Assembly: GCA_034423135.1 (NCBI GenBank)
Contig: DAOUJC010000008.1
Span: forward strand, 62,001 to 126,000
Direction: 5' to 3'
Source: JAPPHY01 sp034423135
GTDB lineage: Bacteria; Chloroflexota; Dehalococcoidia; Lucifugimonadales; UBA2985
Length of the DNA: 64,000 nucleotides
Positions 35,243 to 44,083 of the stretch are shown one piece after another (the first letter of the stretch is position 1; each line of letters begins with the position of its first letter). Both the position numbers and the translations under genes were made by a program. The notes beneath the pieces are model-generated. The model was not told the origin of the DNA, made no database searches, and saw nothing but the letters and a program-made list of their open reading frames with translations.

Positions 35243-36493
35243 ATGCTGCGATTTCTCACCGCGGGAGAGTCCCACGGCAAGAGCCTGAGCGTTATCGTGG
35301 AGGGGCTTCCCGCGAGCCTCCCGATCTCCGAGGACTACATCGAGCGGCACATGGCCCGGCGTCAAGTGGGCTACGGGCGCGGCGGCCGGATGCAAATCGA
35401 GAAGGATCGGGCTGAGATCCTTGCGGGCGTCAGGCACGGCCTCACGCTCGGGTCGCCCATATCGCTGAACATCATCAACCGCGACTTCTCCACGGGCAAA
35501 GGGCCGGACGGCGTGCCATGGACTGAGGAGATGAGCGTGGCTCCTTCGGAAGTGCCATTCGAGCCAATTGTGAACATAAGGCCCGGTCACGCCGACGCCC
35601 CCGGCATCGTGAAGTACATGCAGACCGACGCCCGGAACATCCTGGAGCGCTCAAGCGCCCGCGAGAGCGCGTCGAGGGTGGCTGCCGGCGCACTGGCACA
35701 GCGTTTCCTGGAGGAGTTCGGCATTGAGGTGCACGGACACGTCCTGTGCATTGGAGGCGTTCACGCCAACGGCCCGGACGACGTGGACTGGCAGGCCCTG
35801 GAGGAGGCGCCGTACCACCGCGAGAACCCCGACGGGTCGAAGTGCGCCGCAGTGCGATGCGCCGACCCCGACGCCGCGGAGCGCATGATCGCCGAGATCG
35901 ATGCGGCGCGCGAGGCAGGCGACAGCGTCGGAGGAATCATCGAGATCGTAGCCACCGGTATGCCGATTGGGCTGGGCAGCCACATCCAGTGGGACCGCAA
36001 GCTGACGACCAAGCTCGCAGGCGCCGTCATGAGCATGAATGCGGTCAAGGGCGTCGAGTTCGGCGCCGGCTTCTCGCAGGCCGACCTGCGCGGCTCGCAG
36101 GTGCACGACGTGGTCAAGCCCATGAGCGAGTGGGAGATGGCCACTGACGAGAGCTGGGTCCGGCCCTGGTCACGGCGCACCAACAACTCCGGCGGCCTGG
36201 AGGGCGGCATGACCACCGGAGAGCCTCTGGTGGTTCGCGCCATCGTCAAGCCCATTGCCACCATCATCAACGGCCTGGAGACCGTCGATCTGACCACAGG
36301 CGGATTCGTGGATCGCGCTCACTTCGAGCGCAGCGACATAACCTTTGTGCCGACCTGTGCCGTCATCGGAGAGGCGATGGTCGCGCTGGTGCTGGCCGAT
36401 GCCATGCTTGAGAAGTTCGGCGGAGACCATATCGATGAGACGCGCCGTAACCTGCGCGCCTACCAGGCCTCGACCGGGCCGCGGGGGCAGTAG
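35243..36493 (+). CDS. aroC: Chorismate synthase
   Basis: AroC forms chorismate from EPSP using reduced FMN. It has 416 residues with the classic signatures LTAGESHGKSL near 6-16, GYGRGGRMQIEKD near 39, RPGHADAPGIVKY near 113, ARESASRVAAGALAQRF near 139 and the C-terminal DITFVPTCAVIGEAM. A ribosome site (GAGGGAGC) precedes the ATG. It is the last shikimate gene of the aroE-hicA-hicB-aroC set and is followed 60 nt later by proB. Confidence 0.98.
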   Translation: MLRFLTAGESHGKSLSVIVEGLPASLPISEDYIERHMARRQVGYGRGGRMQIEKDRAEILAGVRHGLTLGSPISLNIINRDFSTGKGPDGVPWTEEMSVAPSEVPFEPIVNIRPGHADAPGIVKYMQTDARNILERSSARESASRVAAGALAQRFLEEFGIEVHGHVLCIGGVHANGPDDVDWQALEEAPYHRENPDGSKCAAVRCADPDAAERMIAEIDAAREAGDSVGGIIEIVATGMPIGLGSHIQWDRKLTTKLAGAVMSMNAVKGVEFGAGFSQADLRGSQVHDVVKPMSEWEMATDESWVRPWSRRTNNSGGLEGGMTTGEPLVVRAIVKPIATIINGLETVDLTTGGFVDRAHFERSDITFVPTCAVIGEAMVALVLADAMLEKFGGDHIDETRRNLRAYQASTGPRGQ

Positions 36494-36553
36494 GGGAGTG
36501 TGCTCCTTGGTTCCATCATTCCGCACGCCAGGGGCACAGGTAGGCTGCATCGT

Positions 36554-37684
36554 ATGACACTACAGGGATCCCTTCGGTATCGCCGCATCGTCGTGAAGGC
36601 CGGCACCAACGTCCTGACCGGCGGCCGCGGCAGTCTGGACCTGGAGGTCATAGGCTCGCTAGTGAGCCAGCTGGCCTCCGTTCACGGCAGCGGCGCTGAG
36701 CTCGCGCTGGTGACGTCGGGCGCCGTTGCGGCCGGCAGCCACGCACTGAGCCAGAGCAGCGGCCGCAGCGACATCCCCTTCCGCCAGGCGCTTGCCGCAG
36801 TGGGGCAGGGCCGGCTGATGCACACCTACGAACAGCTCTTCGAGGCGCAGGACATCACCGTGGCGCAGGCCCTTCTCTCGCGCCGCGACATGCTCGACCG
36901 CGAAGGCTACCTGAACGTCCGCAACACGCTCCTCGCGTTGCTGGACTACAAGGTCATTCCCATCATCAACGAGAACGACGTGGTGGCGGTTGACGAGCTG
37001 GAAGACCTCGGCTTCGGAGACAACGACACGCTGTCAGCGATGGTCGCGAACCTGATCGACGCTGACCTGCTGATCATCCTGAGCGACATCGACGGGCTGT
37101 ACACTGCCGATCCCCACGTGGAGCCGGACGCGCAGCTTCTGCGACACGTAGACGTGGTCGACGACTCAATCACGGCCATGGCAGGCCCTCGCCGCGGCGA
37201 CATGAGCCGGGGCGGCATGGGCTCCAAGCTGGCCGCCATAAGACTTGCGGCAGCCTCAGGCGTGGCAGTGTGCCTGGCCGGAGGCCGAGAGCCGGACGTC
37301 GTGCGGAGGCTTGCCGGCGGAGAACAGGTTGGCACCTACTTTTCGCCGACCGCGAGCAAGATGGAGAGCCGCAAGCGGTGGATGCTCAGCGGCCTGTCCA
37401 CGCGCGGGCGCATCGTCGTCGACGCGGGCGCCGCGGAGGCGCTGCGCGCCCACAAGCGCAGCCTGCTGCCTGCGGGCGTGCGCGAGGTGGAGGGGGACTT
37501 TCGTCGGGGCGACATCATACTGGTCGTTGACCAGGATGGGGAGCGCGTTGCGTGTGGGGTCACCGGCTACAGCGCCGAGGACGTGAAGGTCATTAGCGGC
37601 TTGCGCTCCAGCATGATCGAGGAGGCGCTGGGCTACCGGTTCAGCGAAGAGGTGCTGCATCGCAACAATCTGGCGCTGTTGTAG
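36554..37684 (+). CDS. proB: Glutamate 5-kinase
   Basis: ProB phosphorylates glutamate in the first step of proline synthesis. It has 376 residues: the amino acid kinase domain (RRIVVKAGTNVLTGG near 11-25, LVTSGAVAAG near 55, NENDVVAVDE near 137, FGDNDTLSAMVA near 151, LSDIDGLYTADP near 175, GGMGSKLAA near 220) and a C-terminal PUA domain (about 280-365). The ATG at 36554 is used because it begins at the conserved fold. It is followed by proA in the same direction. Confidence 0.97.
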   Translation: MTLQGSLRYRRIVVKAGTNVLTGGRGSLDLEVIGSLVSQLASVHGSGAELALVTSGAVAAGSHALSQSSGRSDIPFRQALAAVGQGRLMHTYEQLFEAQDITVAQALLSRRDMLDREGYLNVRNTLLALLDYKVIPIINENDVVAVDELEDLGFGDNDTLSAMVANLIDADLLIILSDIDGLYTADPHVEPDAQLLRHVDVVDDSITAMAGPRRGDMSRGGMGSKLAAIRLAAASGVAVCLAGGREPDVVRRLAGGEQVGTYFSPTASKMESRKRWMLSGLSTRGRIVVDAGAAEALRAHKRSLLPAGVREVEGDFRRGDIILVVDQDGERVACGVTGYSAEDVKVISGLRSSMIEEALGYRFSEEVLHRNNLALL

Positions 37685-37762
37685 GATAGGGCGGGGACGG
37701 AGAAGCAACGAATATGCCGGCGGTCGGCGCGCGAAAGACTATCGATATCGGGAAGGTGCAAC

Positions 37763-39037
37763 ATGACGATCGTCACAGATGAGATGACGGACAAGGGGCA
37801 GGCGGCACGGGTCGCCGCGCGGGATCTGTCCAGGCTGCCCGGCGACGTGAAGAACCTGGCGCTGCGAAACCTGGCTGAGGCGCTGGAGAACGCCGGCGAC
37901 GACATACAGTCGGCGAACGAGCGCGACATACAGGCAGGGCGTGAGAATGGCCTGAGCGACGCCATGCTCGATCGCCTGCTTCTCAACCCGGCCAGGCTTG
38001 CCGGCATGGCGTCCGACGTGCGGGCAGTGGCCGCGCTGCCGGACCCGGTGGGGGAGACGTTCGACATGCGCACACTGCCCAACGGCCTGCAGGTTGGAAG
38101 GCGCAGGGTGCCTCTGGGCGTCATCGGCGCGGTCTACGAGAGCCGTCCCAACGTTACAGTGGACATCTCGGCGCTGTGCTTCAAGTCGGGCAACGCCGTG
38201 ATACTCAGGGGCGGCAGCGAGGCCATTCACTCCAACACCGCGCTCGCCAACCTGGTGCGTGACGCCATCGCCCGTGCAGGCGCCCCAAGGGACGCCGTGC
38301 AGTTCATCTCGTCCACGGATCGGTCGCTCGTGCAGAAGATGCTGTCCATGAAGGAGTACATCGACCTGATGATTCCGAGGGGCGGCGCCGACTTCGTCCG
38401 CTTCGTGGGGGAGAACGCTCAGATGCCTGTCATCACCGGGGGTGTCGGCGTCTGCCATACTTACGTCGACAGGGATGCAGACCTCGACCGGTCAGTTGCC
38501 ATCGCCTACAACGCCAAGGTGGACCGCCCGACCGTGTGCAACGCCCTCGACACGCTGCTGGTGCACTCGGAAGCGGCGCCGCGGTGCCTGCCGGCCATCG
38601 CGCAGGAATGGGCCAGGGCAGGCGTCGAGATGCGCTGCGACCTGCGGGCGCTCAGCATCCTGGGGCCGTCGGAGTCGCTGAACGTCAAGCCCGCCACTGA
38701 GGACGACTGGGGTACCGAATTCCTTGCGCTGACCGCTTCCGTGAAGGTCGTGGACTCCCTAGAGGAGGCCCTTGAGCACATCGAGCAGTACGGCTCCGGC
38801 CACTCGGAGGCCATAGTCACGGAGGACTACTCCCGCGCCATGCAGTTCCTGGACTACGTGGACGCCGCGGCGGTGTTCGTGAACGCAAGCACTCGCTTCA
38901 CGGACGGCGGGCAGTTCGGACTTGGCGCAGAGGTGGCCATCAGCACCAACAAGATGCACGCAAGGGGGCCTATGGGCCTCCGCGAGTTGACCTCCTACAA
39001 GTGGACCGTTCTGGGCAACGGCCACGTCAGGAGCTAG
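37763..39037 (+). CDS. proA: Gamma-glutamyl phosphate reductase
   Basis: ProA reduces gamma-glutamyl phosphate to glutamate semialdehyde with NADPH. It has 424 residues. The aldehyde dehydrogenase-like fold has VPLGVIGAVYESRPNVT near 117-133, ILRGGSEAIHSN near 150, YIDLMIPRGGADFVRF near 200, VGVCHTYVDRDAD near 229, and the catalytic Cys in RPTVCNALDTLLVH near 257. It pairs with proB 78 nt upstream. Two small paralogous genes follow directly. Confidence 0.98.
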   Translation: MTIVTDEMTDKGQAARVAARDLSRLPGDVKNLALRNLAEALENAGDDIQSANERDIQAGRENGLSDAMLDRLLLNPARLAGMASDVRAVAALPDPVGETFDMRTLPNGLQVGRRRVPLGVIGAVYESRPNVTVDISALCFKSGNAVILRGGSEAIHSNTALANLVRDAIARAGAPRDAVQFISSTDRSLVQKMLSMKEYIDLMIPRGGADFVRFVGENAQMPVITGGVGVCHTYVDRDADLDRSVAIAYNAKVDRPTVCNALDTLLVHSEAAPRCLPAIAQEWARAGVEMRCDLRALSILGPSESLNVKPATEDDWGTEFLALTASVKVVDSLEEALEHIEQYGSGHSEAIVTEDYSRAMQFLDYVDAAAVFVNASTRFTDGGQFGLGAEVAISTNKMHARGPMGLRELTSYKWTVLGNGHVRS

Positions 39038-39053
39038 AGAGAGGAGAACCCCA

Positions 39054-39362
39054 ATGGCCTACACGTTTCGACGACTGTTTCGCACACCATATTCAGAGGT
39101 CTACGCCGTGATGTCCGACGACCAGGGCGTCGGTCGGCTGGACGTCCACATCGACTTGACCATGGAAGGCGGCGAGTGCAACCTCTGCGTTGCCGAGAGC
39201 CTCACGGAGGCAGAGGTGCGCGACCTGATGGACGTGGTCGACGACGAGATCATGGGCAACGGCTTCATGCCGAACACGTTCAACATGACCGTCTTTCAGG
39301 GCAAGGAGATCATATCGGAGGTCTTTGACCTGGAAGACGACGATGATGACGACGAGGACTAA
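39054..39362 (+). CDS. Small acidic protein, tandem paralogue A
   Basis: A 102-residue protein with no recognised family. The core RTPYSEVYAVMSDDQGVGRLD near 10-30, then NLCVAESLTEAEVRDLMDVVDDEIM, is shared with the next gene. The C-terminus ends in a run of Asp/Glu (EDDDDDDED), giving a strongly acidic tail absent from the paralogue. A ribosome site (GAGAGGAGAA) sits before the ATG. It follows proA by 16 nt and the paralogue by 11 nt, so the two are probably co-expressed. The fold looks alpha/beta; function unknown. Confidence 0.78.
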   Translation: MAYTFRRLFRTPYSEVYAVMSDDQGVGRLDVHIDLTMEGGECNLCVAESLTEAEVRDLMDVVDDEIMGNGFMPNTFNMTVFQGKEIISEVFDLEDDDDDDED

Positions 39363-39373
39363 GAGGCGCCAAC

Positions 39374-39685
39374 ATGGCAGAATACGGCTTTGAGCGGGAG
39401 TGTCGCACACCGTACTCGGAGGTCTATACCGTCCTGGACTACGACGAGCAGATTGGACGGCTGGACCTCCACCTGACTCCCGCGATCATTCACGCTACGC
39501 TGTGCGTGGACGAGAGCCTGACGCAATCGTCAGTGCGCGAGCTGATAGAGGTGATAGACGCCAAGATTATGGACGTGGTCGGAGTCTCGCGTGACGAGCT
39601 CATCATCCACGTTCACCAGGGCAGGGACGTGGGCGTCTTCAGCAACCACGAGTTCGGCGGCAACGGCGGCCGGGAAGGCATGTGA
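39374..39685 (+). CDS. Small protein, tandem paralogue B
   Basis: A 103-residue protein that aligns along its length with the preceding gene: CRTPYSEVYTVLDYDEQIGRLD, then TLCVDESLTQSSVRELIEVIDAKIMDVVG. It lacks the poly-acidic tail and instead ends Gly/Asn-rich (EFGGNGGREGM). The middle (DELIIHVHQGRDVGVFS) parallels the paralogue's MTVFQGKEIISEVF. The duplication looks old, because only the motif core is alike. Function is unknown; possibly a heterodimer with paralogue A. Confidence 0.78.
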   Translation: MAEYGFERECRTPYSEVYTVLDYDEQIGRLDLHLTPAIIHATLCVDESLTQSSVRELIEVIDAKIMDVVGVSRDELIIHVHQGRDVGVFSNHEFGGNGGREGM

Positions 39686-39695
39686 CAGCCGCGGG

Positions 39696-40838
39696 CTAGG
39701 GGAAGCGCGGCTGGACTTCCAGAAGGACTCGGAAGCTCATGGCCTCGCCGCCCCGCATCACGCGCACGTCCGCCTCGTGGCCTATGGCGTGGCGCAGCAC
39801 CTCACGCTGGAACTGCTTGACACTGTTGACCTCCGCGCCGTCCACGGACACGATGACGTCTCCGAAGCGTATGCCGGCGCGCTCGGCCGGCCCTCCGACC
39901 TCCAGGCTTGACACCATAGCGCCACGGCTCACCGGCAGACCCTCCTGAGAGGCGATGACCGGCGTCACGTCCCTGACTCCCACGCCAATCCAGCCGAATA
40001 CCACGCGCCCGTGCTCCAGTATGGACTCGACGACAGGGACGACGGTGAACGCGCTGACGGCGAACCCGATGCCCTCGCCGCCCTGTGCCCGCGCGGTGTT
40101 GATGCCCACCACGCGGCCTTCCAGATCGACGAGCGGCCCGCCGCTGTTGCCGGGATTGATGCCTGCGTCCGTCTGGATCATGTCGTACAGGTGGCCCGAC
40201 GCGGTGGTGATCGAGCGGTCAAGCGCGCCCACAATGCCCAGCGTGACCGTGGGGCCTCCGACCAGCGCCAGAGCATTGCCGATCGCAATCACCCAGTCGC
40301 CTTCTCTCAGCTCCTCCGGTGGGGCGAACTCCACGGCCGGGTAGCCCTCACCCGGAATCTTGACCACGGCAAGGTCGGATGCGGGGTCGCGGCCCACGAT
40401 CGCAGCCTCATACGTCCTCTCGTCGACCAGGTGGACGGTGATTCGCACGGCATTCTCGATGACGTGGTCGTTTGTGACGATGAGCCCTTCGGAATCGAAG
40501 ATGACACCTGTGCCGGCGTTGTCCTCCTCCACGGTCACGCAGCCAAAGAACAGGCCGCACCGCTCGACTAGCGACGTCGTGGAGATGGACACAACGAAGG
40601 GCTTCACGCGAGCTACCACGTCCGTCACGGAGGGCAGCAGGGGAGAGGCGGCCGCGACGGGCTGAGCGGCTGCAGGAGTGCTGGTGGGTGGCATGGGTGT
40701 CGGGGTTGGCTCCGGGTCGCTGCAGGCCGCCGACAGGAGCGCGATTACCGCGAGGGTCGCCGCTACCTGAATGCGCCGCCCAGACCTGAATCGCGGCCTC
40801 GCTGGCATGGCCGAAAATCGACGCAGGAGGGTCGTCAC
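39696..40838 (-). CDS. Lipoprotein HtrA-type serine protease with PDZ domain
   Basis: A 380-residue secreted trypsin-like protease. The signal peptide ends in a lipobox (LLSAAC, Cys near 39), followed by a Pro/Thr-rich stalk of about 30 residues that would tether it outside the membrane. The triad is H in IVTNDHVIEN near 126, D in DPASDLAVVKI near 157, and S in DAGINPGNSGGPL near 235; a PDZ domain follows at about 290-375. Two cysteines (ERCGLFFGCV near 93-99) may form a disulfide. It differs from the membrane-anchored HtrA at 5.3 kb in its anchor. It is convergent with the small paralogues. Confidence 0.92.
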   Translation of the reverse strand: MTTLLRRFSAMPARPRFRSGRRIQVAATLAVIALLSAACSDPEPTPTPMPPTSTPAAAQPVAAASPLLPSVTDVVARVKPFVVSISTTSLVERCGLFFGCVTVEEDNAGTGVIFDSEGLIVTNDHVIENAVRITVHLVDERTYEAAIVGRDPASDLAVVKIPGEGYPAVEFAPPEELREGDWVIAIGNALALVGGPTVTLGIVGALDRSITTASGHLYDMIQTDAGINPGNSGGPLVDLEGRVVGINTARAQGGEGIGFAVSAFTVVPVVESILEHGRVVFGWIGVGVRDVTPVIASQEGLPVSRGAMVSSLEVGGPAERAGIRFGDVIVSVDGAEVNSVKQFQREVLRHAIGHEADVRVMRGGEAMSFRVLLEVQPRFP

Positions 40839-40900
40839 TAGAGGATCGCTTGGTGATGGGCCATCGGGAGCAGTGCGACTCCGCGTATGCCGTTAGAAGG

Positions 40901-41812
40901 CTACTCTCTGCCCACAGGCTGTAGGGACGGCCGCGCCATCTCCGCCTCCACTATATCGTGGATCTCGGTGACCTTCGCCGCCCGGTAGGTGGCGTACCGC
41001 TGCGTTATCAGGGAGCCGAACAGCAGGATGTTGGCGGATGCGTAAACCCAGGTGAGAAGCGCCACTATACCGCCGATGGACCCGTACACGGAGCTGTATA
41101 CGGAGAAGTTCAGCACGTACCAGACGAACAGGTTCTTTACGATCTCGAAGACTATGGTCGAGAATATCGCCCCGACGAGTGCCTCCGAGATAGCGACCTT
41201 GGTGTTCGGCAGCAACCAGTAGATGCCCATAAACACGATGAAGGAGAGAACAGCAGCTATCAGCGAGCTCATTCTCTCCAATAGCAGTTCGCTGCTGACC
41301 TGAGTCTGCGTCTCCCTGGTTATCAGGTCCACCAGCTCTCTAAGGTGGCCGAGGGCGGCCGTGGAGAAGATGGACACGAGCATTAGCACCGCAGCCGCAA
41401 GCATCAGCGAAAGGTCGATGAGACGCTCCTGCAGGAACGGCCTCGGCCTGGTGATGCCCCAAGTGGCATTGACGCCCTTCCGCACAGCGCTGAATACGGC
41501 CGTGCCCGCCCAAAGAAGGCCAACCGCGCCGGCGAAACCGGCGATGCCTCTGCTTCGGAGCGTATCGGAGAGGAGGTCGGTGACGGCCGATTGTGAGACA
41601 GGCACCTGATTGGCAACGCGCCGGGCCACGTCCTCGATCGTCTCCTCCTCCAGGAAGAAGCTAAGGCCAAACGAGAAGGCCAGAGCCAGGGGAAAGAGAG
41701 AGAACAGGGCGTAGTAGGAGATGGCCGCTGCGAGCTGGGGGCCGTTCTTCCCCAGAAACTCGTTTACTGCCCGGGCAGATACGTCTGCACTCTTCAGAAG
41801 GCGTGTCGACAC
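40901..41812 (-). CDS. YihY/BrkB-family membrane protein
   Basis: A 303-residue polytopic membrane protein of the UPF0761/YihY family, once annotated as ribonuclease BN. Hallmarks are AAAISYYALFSLFPLALAF near 27-45, the conserved WSA-like turn as LLWAGTAVFSAVRKGVNATWG near 100, YWLLPNTKVAISEALVGAIF near 202 and LTWVYASANILLFGSLI near 255. About six helices are visible. The start is GTG 41812. It may share a transcript with the protease gene downstream, 62 nt away. The transported or sensed molecule is unknown. Confidence 0.88.
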   Translation of the reverse strand: MSTRLLKSADVSARAVNEFLGKNGPQLAAAISYYALFSLFPLALAFSFGLSFFLEEETIEDVARRVANQVPVSQSAVTDLLSDTLRSRGIAGFAGAVGLLWAGTAVFSAVRKGVNATWGITRPRPFLQERLIDLSLMLAAAVLMLVSIFSTAALGHLRELVDLITRETQTQVSSELLLERMSSLIAAVLSFIVFMGIYWLLPNTKVAISEALVGAIFSTIVFEIVKNLFVWYVLNFSVYSSVYGSIGGIVALLTWVYASANILLFGSLITQRYATYRAAKVTEIHDIVEAEMARPSLQPVGRE

Positions 41813-42186
41813 TTTAGTCTATTCCGTACCTACTAGAGCCGGGAGAATCGTAGTAACTTCATTTCGAATTGTCAAGGCATCCACAGGCCACTAGTTGTAG
41901 TTTCGTGTAGCATTCTCAGAGGGCAGAGTCCTACCTGTAGCAGCGCCCAATCGGGGCGAATGACAGGCGGGCTGACCACGTGCTCATCATGGTGAGTCAT
42001 TCTAGCACAATATGATGTGTGAGTTGCAGAGTTTGGCTCCACTTCTCGCGGAAGGCTCCATCATTGACCGGATGCAAGCCCGTTCCAAAGCGATTCGTAG
42101 CCCGTCAGGCCGCGCCCAAGAGCCGGCCGCCCCCTTGATTGTCCTTGATTTGGACTCTTCAACGCCCTTATAATCAGTCAAGCCTA
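41813..42186. other. Divergent intergenic region with promoter of the fatty-acid operon
   Basis: A gap of 374 nt between divergent genes, with no gene supported. The right end holds a promoter at 42145-42174. The left part may carry a promoter for the BrkB-family gene (TAGACT on the minus strand near 41820), but its -35 is weak. Confidence 0.6.
42145..42174 (+). promoter_or_regulatory. Promoter of the MaoC-plsX-fabG-fabL operon
   Basis: TTGATT (42145-42150) and a perfect TATAAT (42169-42174) are separated by 18 nt. Transcription would start near 42181, leaving about 6 nt before the ATG at 42187 and no room for a Shine-Dalgarno, so this message is near-leaderless. Confidence 0.68.
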
Positions 42187-42633
42187 ATGAGTGCGTCGAA
42201 TCTACGGACTTGCATCTTGCCAAACATCGCTGAACTCACTCCCGGCCACGAATTCCCTCCGGTCCGATACACGCTCAGGCCGCAGGACGTGGCACTCTAT
42301 CTTGAGGCGGTGGGCGATGATAACGCGCTGTACCACGCGGACGGCTATGTGCCTCCCACGGCACTTGTTGCCTACGTTCTTGGCGGGCTGTTCCGCATGA
42401 TCGACCTTCCGGCAGGCGCCATTCACTCAGCGCAGGAGCTGTCCGTGAGCAGGCCCGTTGCCTCCAGCGAAGACCTGGTTTTCCGGATCAGGCTTACCAG
42501 GAACGCCATCATGCGGGGCATGCGATTCCTCTCCGTTGAGTTTACCGGCGAGGACTCGGACCTTCTGCATGTCATAAATGGCAGGAGTGTTGTGGTGGTG
42601 CCCGGCGATGGCGGGGAGACCGGCGGCCGATGA
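42187..42633 (+). CDS. MaoC-type hot-dog dehydratase subunit (FAS1/HadA-like)
   Basis: A 148-residue hot-dog-fold protein, related to the N-terminal MaoC domain of HadA/HadC-type 3-hydroxyacyl-ACP dehydratases. It shows RYTLRPQDVALYLEAVGDDNALYHAD near 19-44, VPPTALVAYVLGGLF near 47 and AIHSAQELSVSRPVASSEDLVFRIRL near 73. It lacks the D-x4-H of the catalytic subunit in the usual place, so it may be the non-catalytic half of a heterodimer with the next gene, which it overlaps by ATGA. The start follows a TATAAT by 12 nt with no Shine-Dalgarno. Confidence 0.78.
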   Translation: MSASNLRTCILPNIAELTPGHEFPPVRYTLRPQDVALYLEAVGDDNALYHADGYVPPTALVAYVLGGLFRMIDLPAGAIHSAQELSVSRPVASSEDLVFRIRLTRNAIMRGMRFLSVEFTGEDSDLLHVINGRSVVVVPGDGGETGGR

Positions 42634-43034
42634 GGTGCGGCGAAGCGCTCCCGTCCGTGGTCAGGTTGGTGGAGCAGGACAAGATCTCGCTGTACGCGGA
42701 AGCCGGAGGCGACCACAATCCGCTGCACCTTGACTCCGAATTCGCCGCGGGCACTCATTTCGGGCGCATCGTGGCCCACGGGATGCTGGTGCTGGCCTAT
42801 GTTTCGGAGATGATGGGGCTGGCGTTCGGGCGCGATTGGCTGGCGTCAGGACGGCTGAACGTGCACTTCCGGGCGCCGGTGTACCCTGGCGACACCGTCT
42901 CCACCTTCGGCGAGGTGGTTGAGGTGTCTGAGAGTGACGGAGCACTCCACGTGAAGTGCGCCGTGGGCTGCCGGAAACAGGGCGGGGAAGACGTGATAAA
43001 CGGCGACGCTTGGGTTACAATGTCCGCGGAGTGA
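42630..43034 (+). CDS. MaoC-family hydroxyacyl dehydratase (catalytic, HadB-like)
   Basis: A 134-residue hot-dog dehydratase. The hydratase-2 motif AEAGGDHNPLHLDSEFA (about 25-41) supplies the catalytic Asp and His; FGRIVAHGMLVLAYVSEMM follows near 48. It overlaps the preceding MaoC-type gene by 4 nt, as hadA/hadB-type pairs do. With plsX, fabG and fabL downstream, the pair probably performs the dehydration step that FabZ or FabA does elsewhere; no fabZ is seen here. Confidence 0.87.
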   Translation: MRCGEALPSVVRLVEQDKISLYAEAGGDHNPLHLDSEFAAGTHFGRIVAHGMLVLAYVSEMMGLAFGRDWLASGRLNVHFRAPVYPGDTVSTFGEVVEVSESDGALHVKCAVGCRKQGGEDVINGDAWVTMSAE

Positions 43035-43045
43035 TTGGAGGTTCA

Positions 43046-44083
43046 GTGACGGAGTCACAGAACGGACATAGATACAGAATCGCGGTCGACGCGATGGGCG
43101 GCGACAACGCGCCCGTGGAGACCGTGCGCGGAGCAGTGGACGCGGCTGAGGCGAGCAACGTAGAGGTATTGCTCGTCGGGGACGCCGACGCGCTGAAGCC
43201 GCTTCTCCCGTCGCCCTTGCCGGACTGCCTCCGAGTCGTTCCATCTGATGGAGTGATCTCCGAGGATGATCAACCCCTGGAGGCGCTGCGAACCAAGCCC
43301 AGAGCATCCATTGCGGTTGCCGCCGGGCTGGTGAAGGAGGGAATGGCTGACGCCTACGTGACGATGGGCTCCACGGGCGCGGCCATGGCAGCCGGTGTAG
43401 TGGCGCTGGGCTGCTTGGAGGGCGTAGAAAGGCCGGCACTGGGCGGCCCGTTCCTCGGGCTTGCTCCGCGGACTGTGCTCTTGGACCTGGGCACCAGCGT
43501 GGACAACCGGCCGGCACAGCTGCTCAGCTACGGAGTGCTTGGCTCTGTGCTCGCCACCGTGTTTCTCGGCATTGAGGAGCCGAGCGTCGCCCTGCTCAGC
43601 GTCGGCGCGGAAGAGAGCAAGGGCAACCGGCAGGTGAGAGAGGCGCACCAGCTGTTCCGGGAGAGCGGCCTGAATTTCGTTGGAAACGTGGAGGGCATGG
43701 ACGTGCCGTTGGGCAGGGCGGACGTTGTTGTATGCGACGGGTTTGTGGGAAACATACTGATGAAGTTTGCGGAGGGACTGGGCATGGCCGTCGTGAAGTA
43801 CCTCCGAGGAGCTGCGGGGTCAGGAGACGGAAACCGGGACGGGCAGCAGCTTCTTGAGAAGCTCTCGCAGCTCACCAACTACGTGGAGCACATGGGCGGC
43901 GGGCCGCTGCTGGGACTCAACGGCGTGGCTATCGTGGGCCATGGCCGGTCGATGGCTGCATCTGTCACGGCAGGTATCGAAATGGCGCGCACATCGCTGG
44001 AGCGGGACCTGGTGGGGACTATGAGCCGTGAGCTTGCACGCGTCCGCGGTCAAGTTAAGGTTGATCAGGAGAAACAGACTTGA
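43046..44083 (+). CDS. plsX: Phosphate acyltransferase PlsX
   Basis: PlsX converts acyl-ACP to acyl-phosphate, the acyl donor for PlsY in phospholipid synthesis. It has 345 residues with RIAVDAMGGDNAP near 13-25, AYVTMGSTGAAMAAG near 108, TVLLDLGTSVDNRPAQLL near 147, VALLSVGAEESKGN near 183, and DVVVCDGFVGNILMKFAEG near 225. The GTG at 43046 is preferred because GGAGG lies 5 nt upstream; a GTG at 43031 overlapping the MaoC stop is the alternative. It sits between dehydratase and reductase genes, linking elongation to membrane lipid synthesis. Confidence 0.95.
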   Translation: MTESQNGHRYRIAVDAMGGDNAPVETVRGAVDAAEASNVEVLLVGDADALKPLLPSPLPDCLRVVPSDGVISEDDQPLEALRTKPRASIAVAAGLVKEGMADAYVTMGSTGAAMAAGVVALGCLEGVERPALGGPFLGLAPRTVLLDLGTSVDNRPAQLLSYGVLGSVLATVFLGIEEPSVALLSVGAEESKGNRQVREAHQLFRESGLNFVGNVEGMDVPLGRADVVVCDGFVGNILMKFAEGLGMAVVKYLRGAAGSGDGNRDGQQLLEKLSQLTNYVEHMGGGPLLGLNGVAIVGHGRSMAASVTAGIEMARTSLERDLVGTMSRELARVRGQVKVDQEKQT

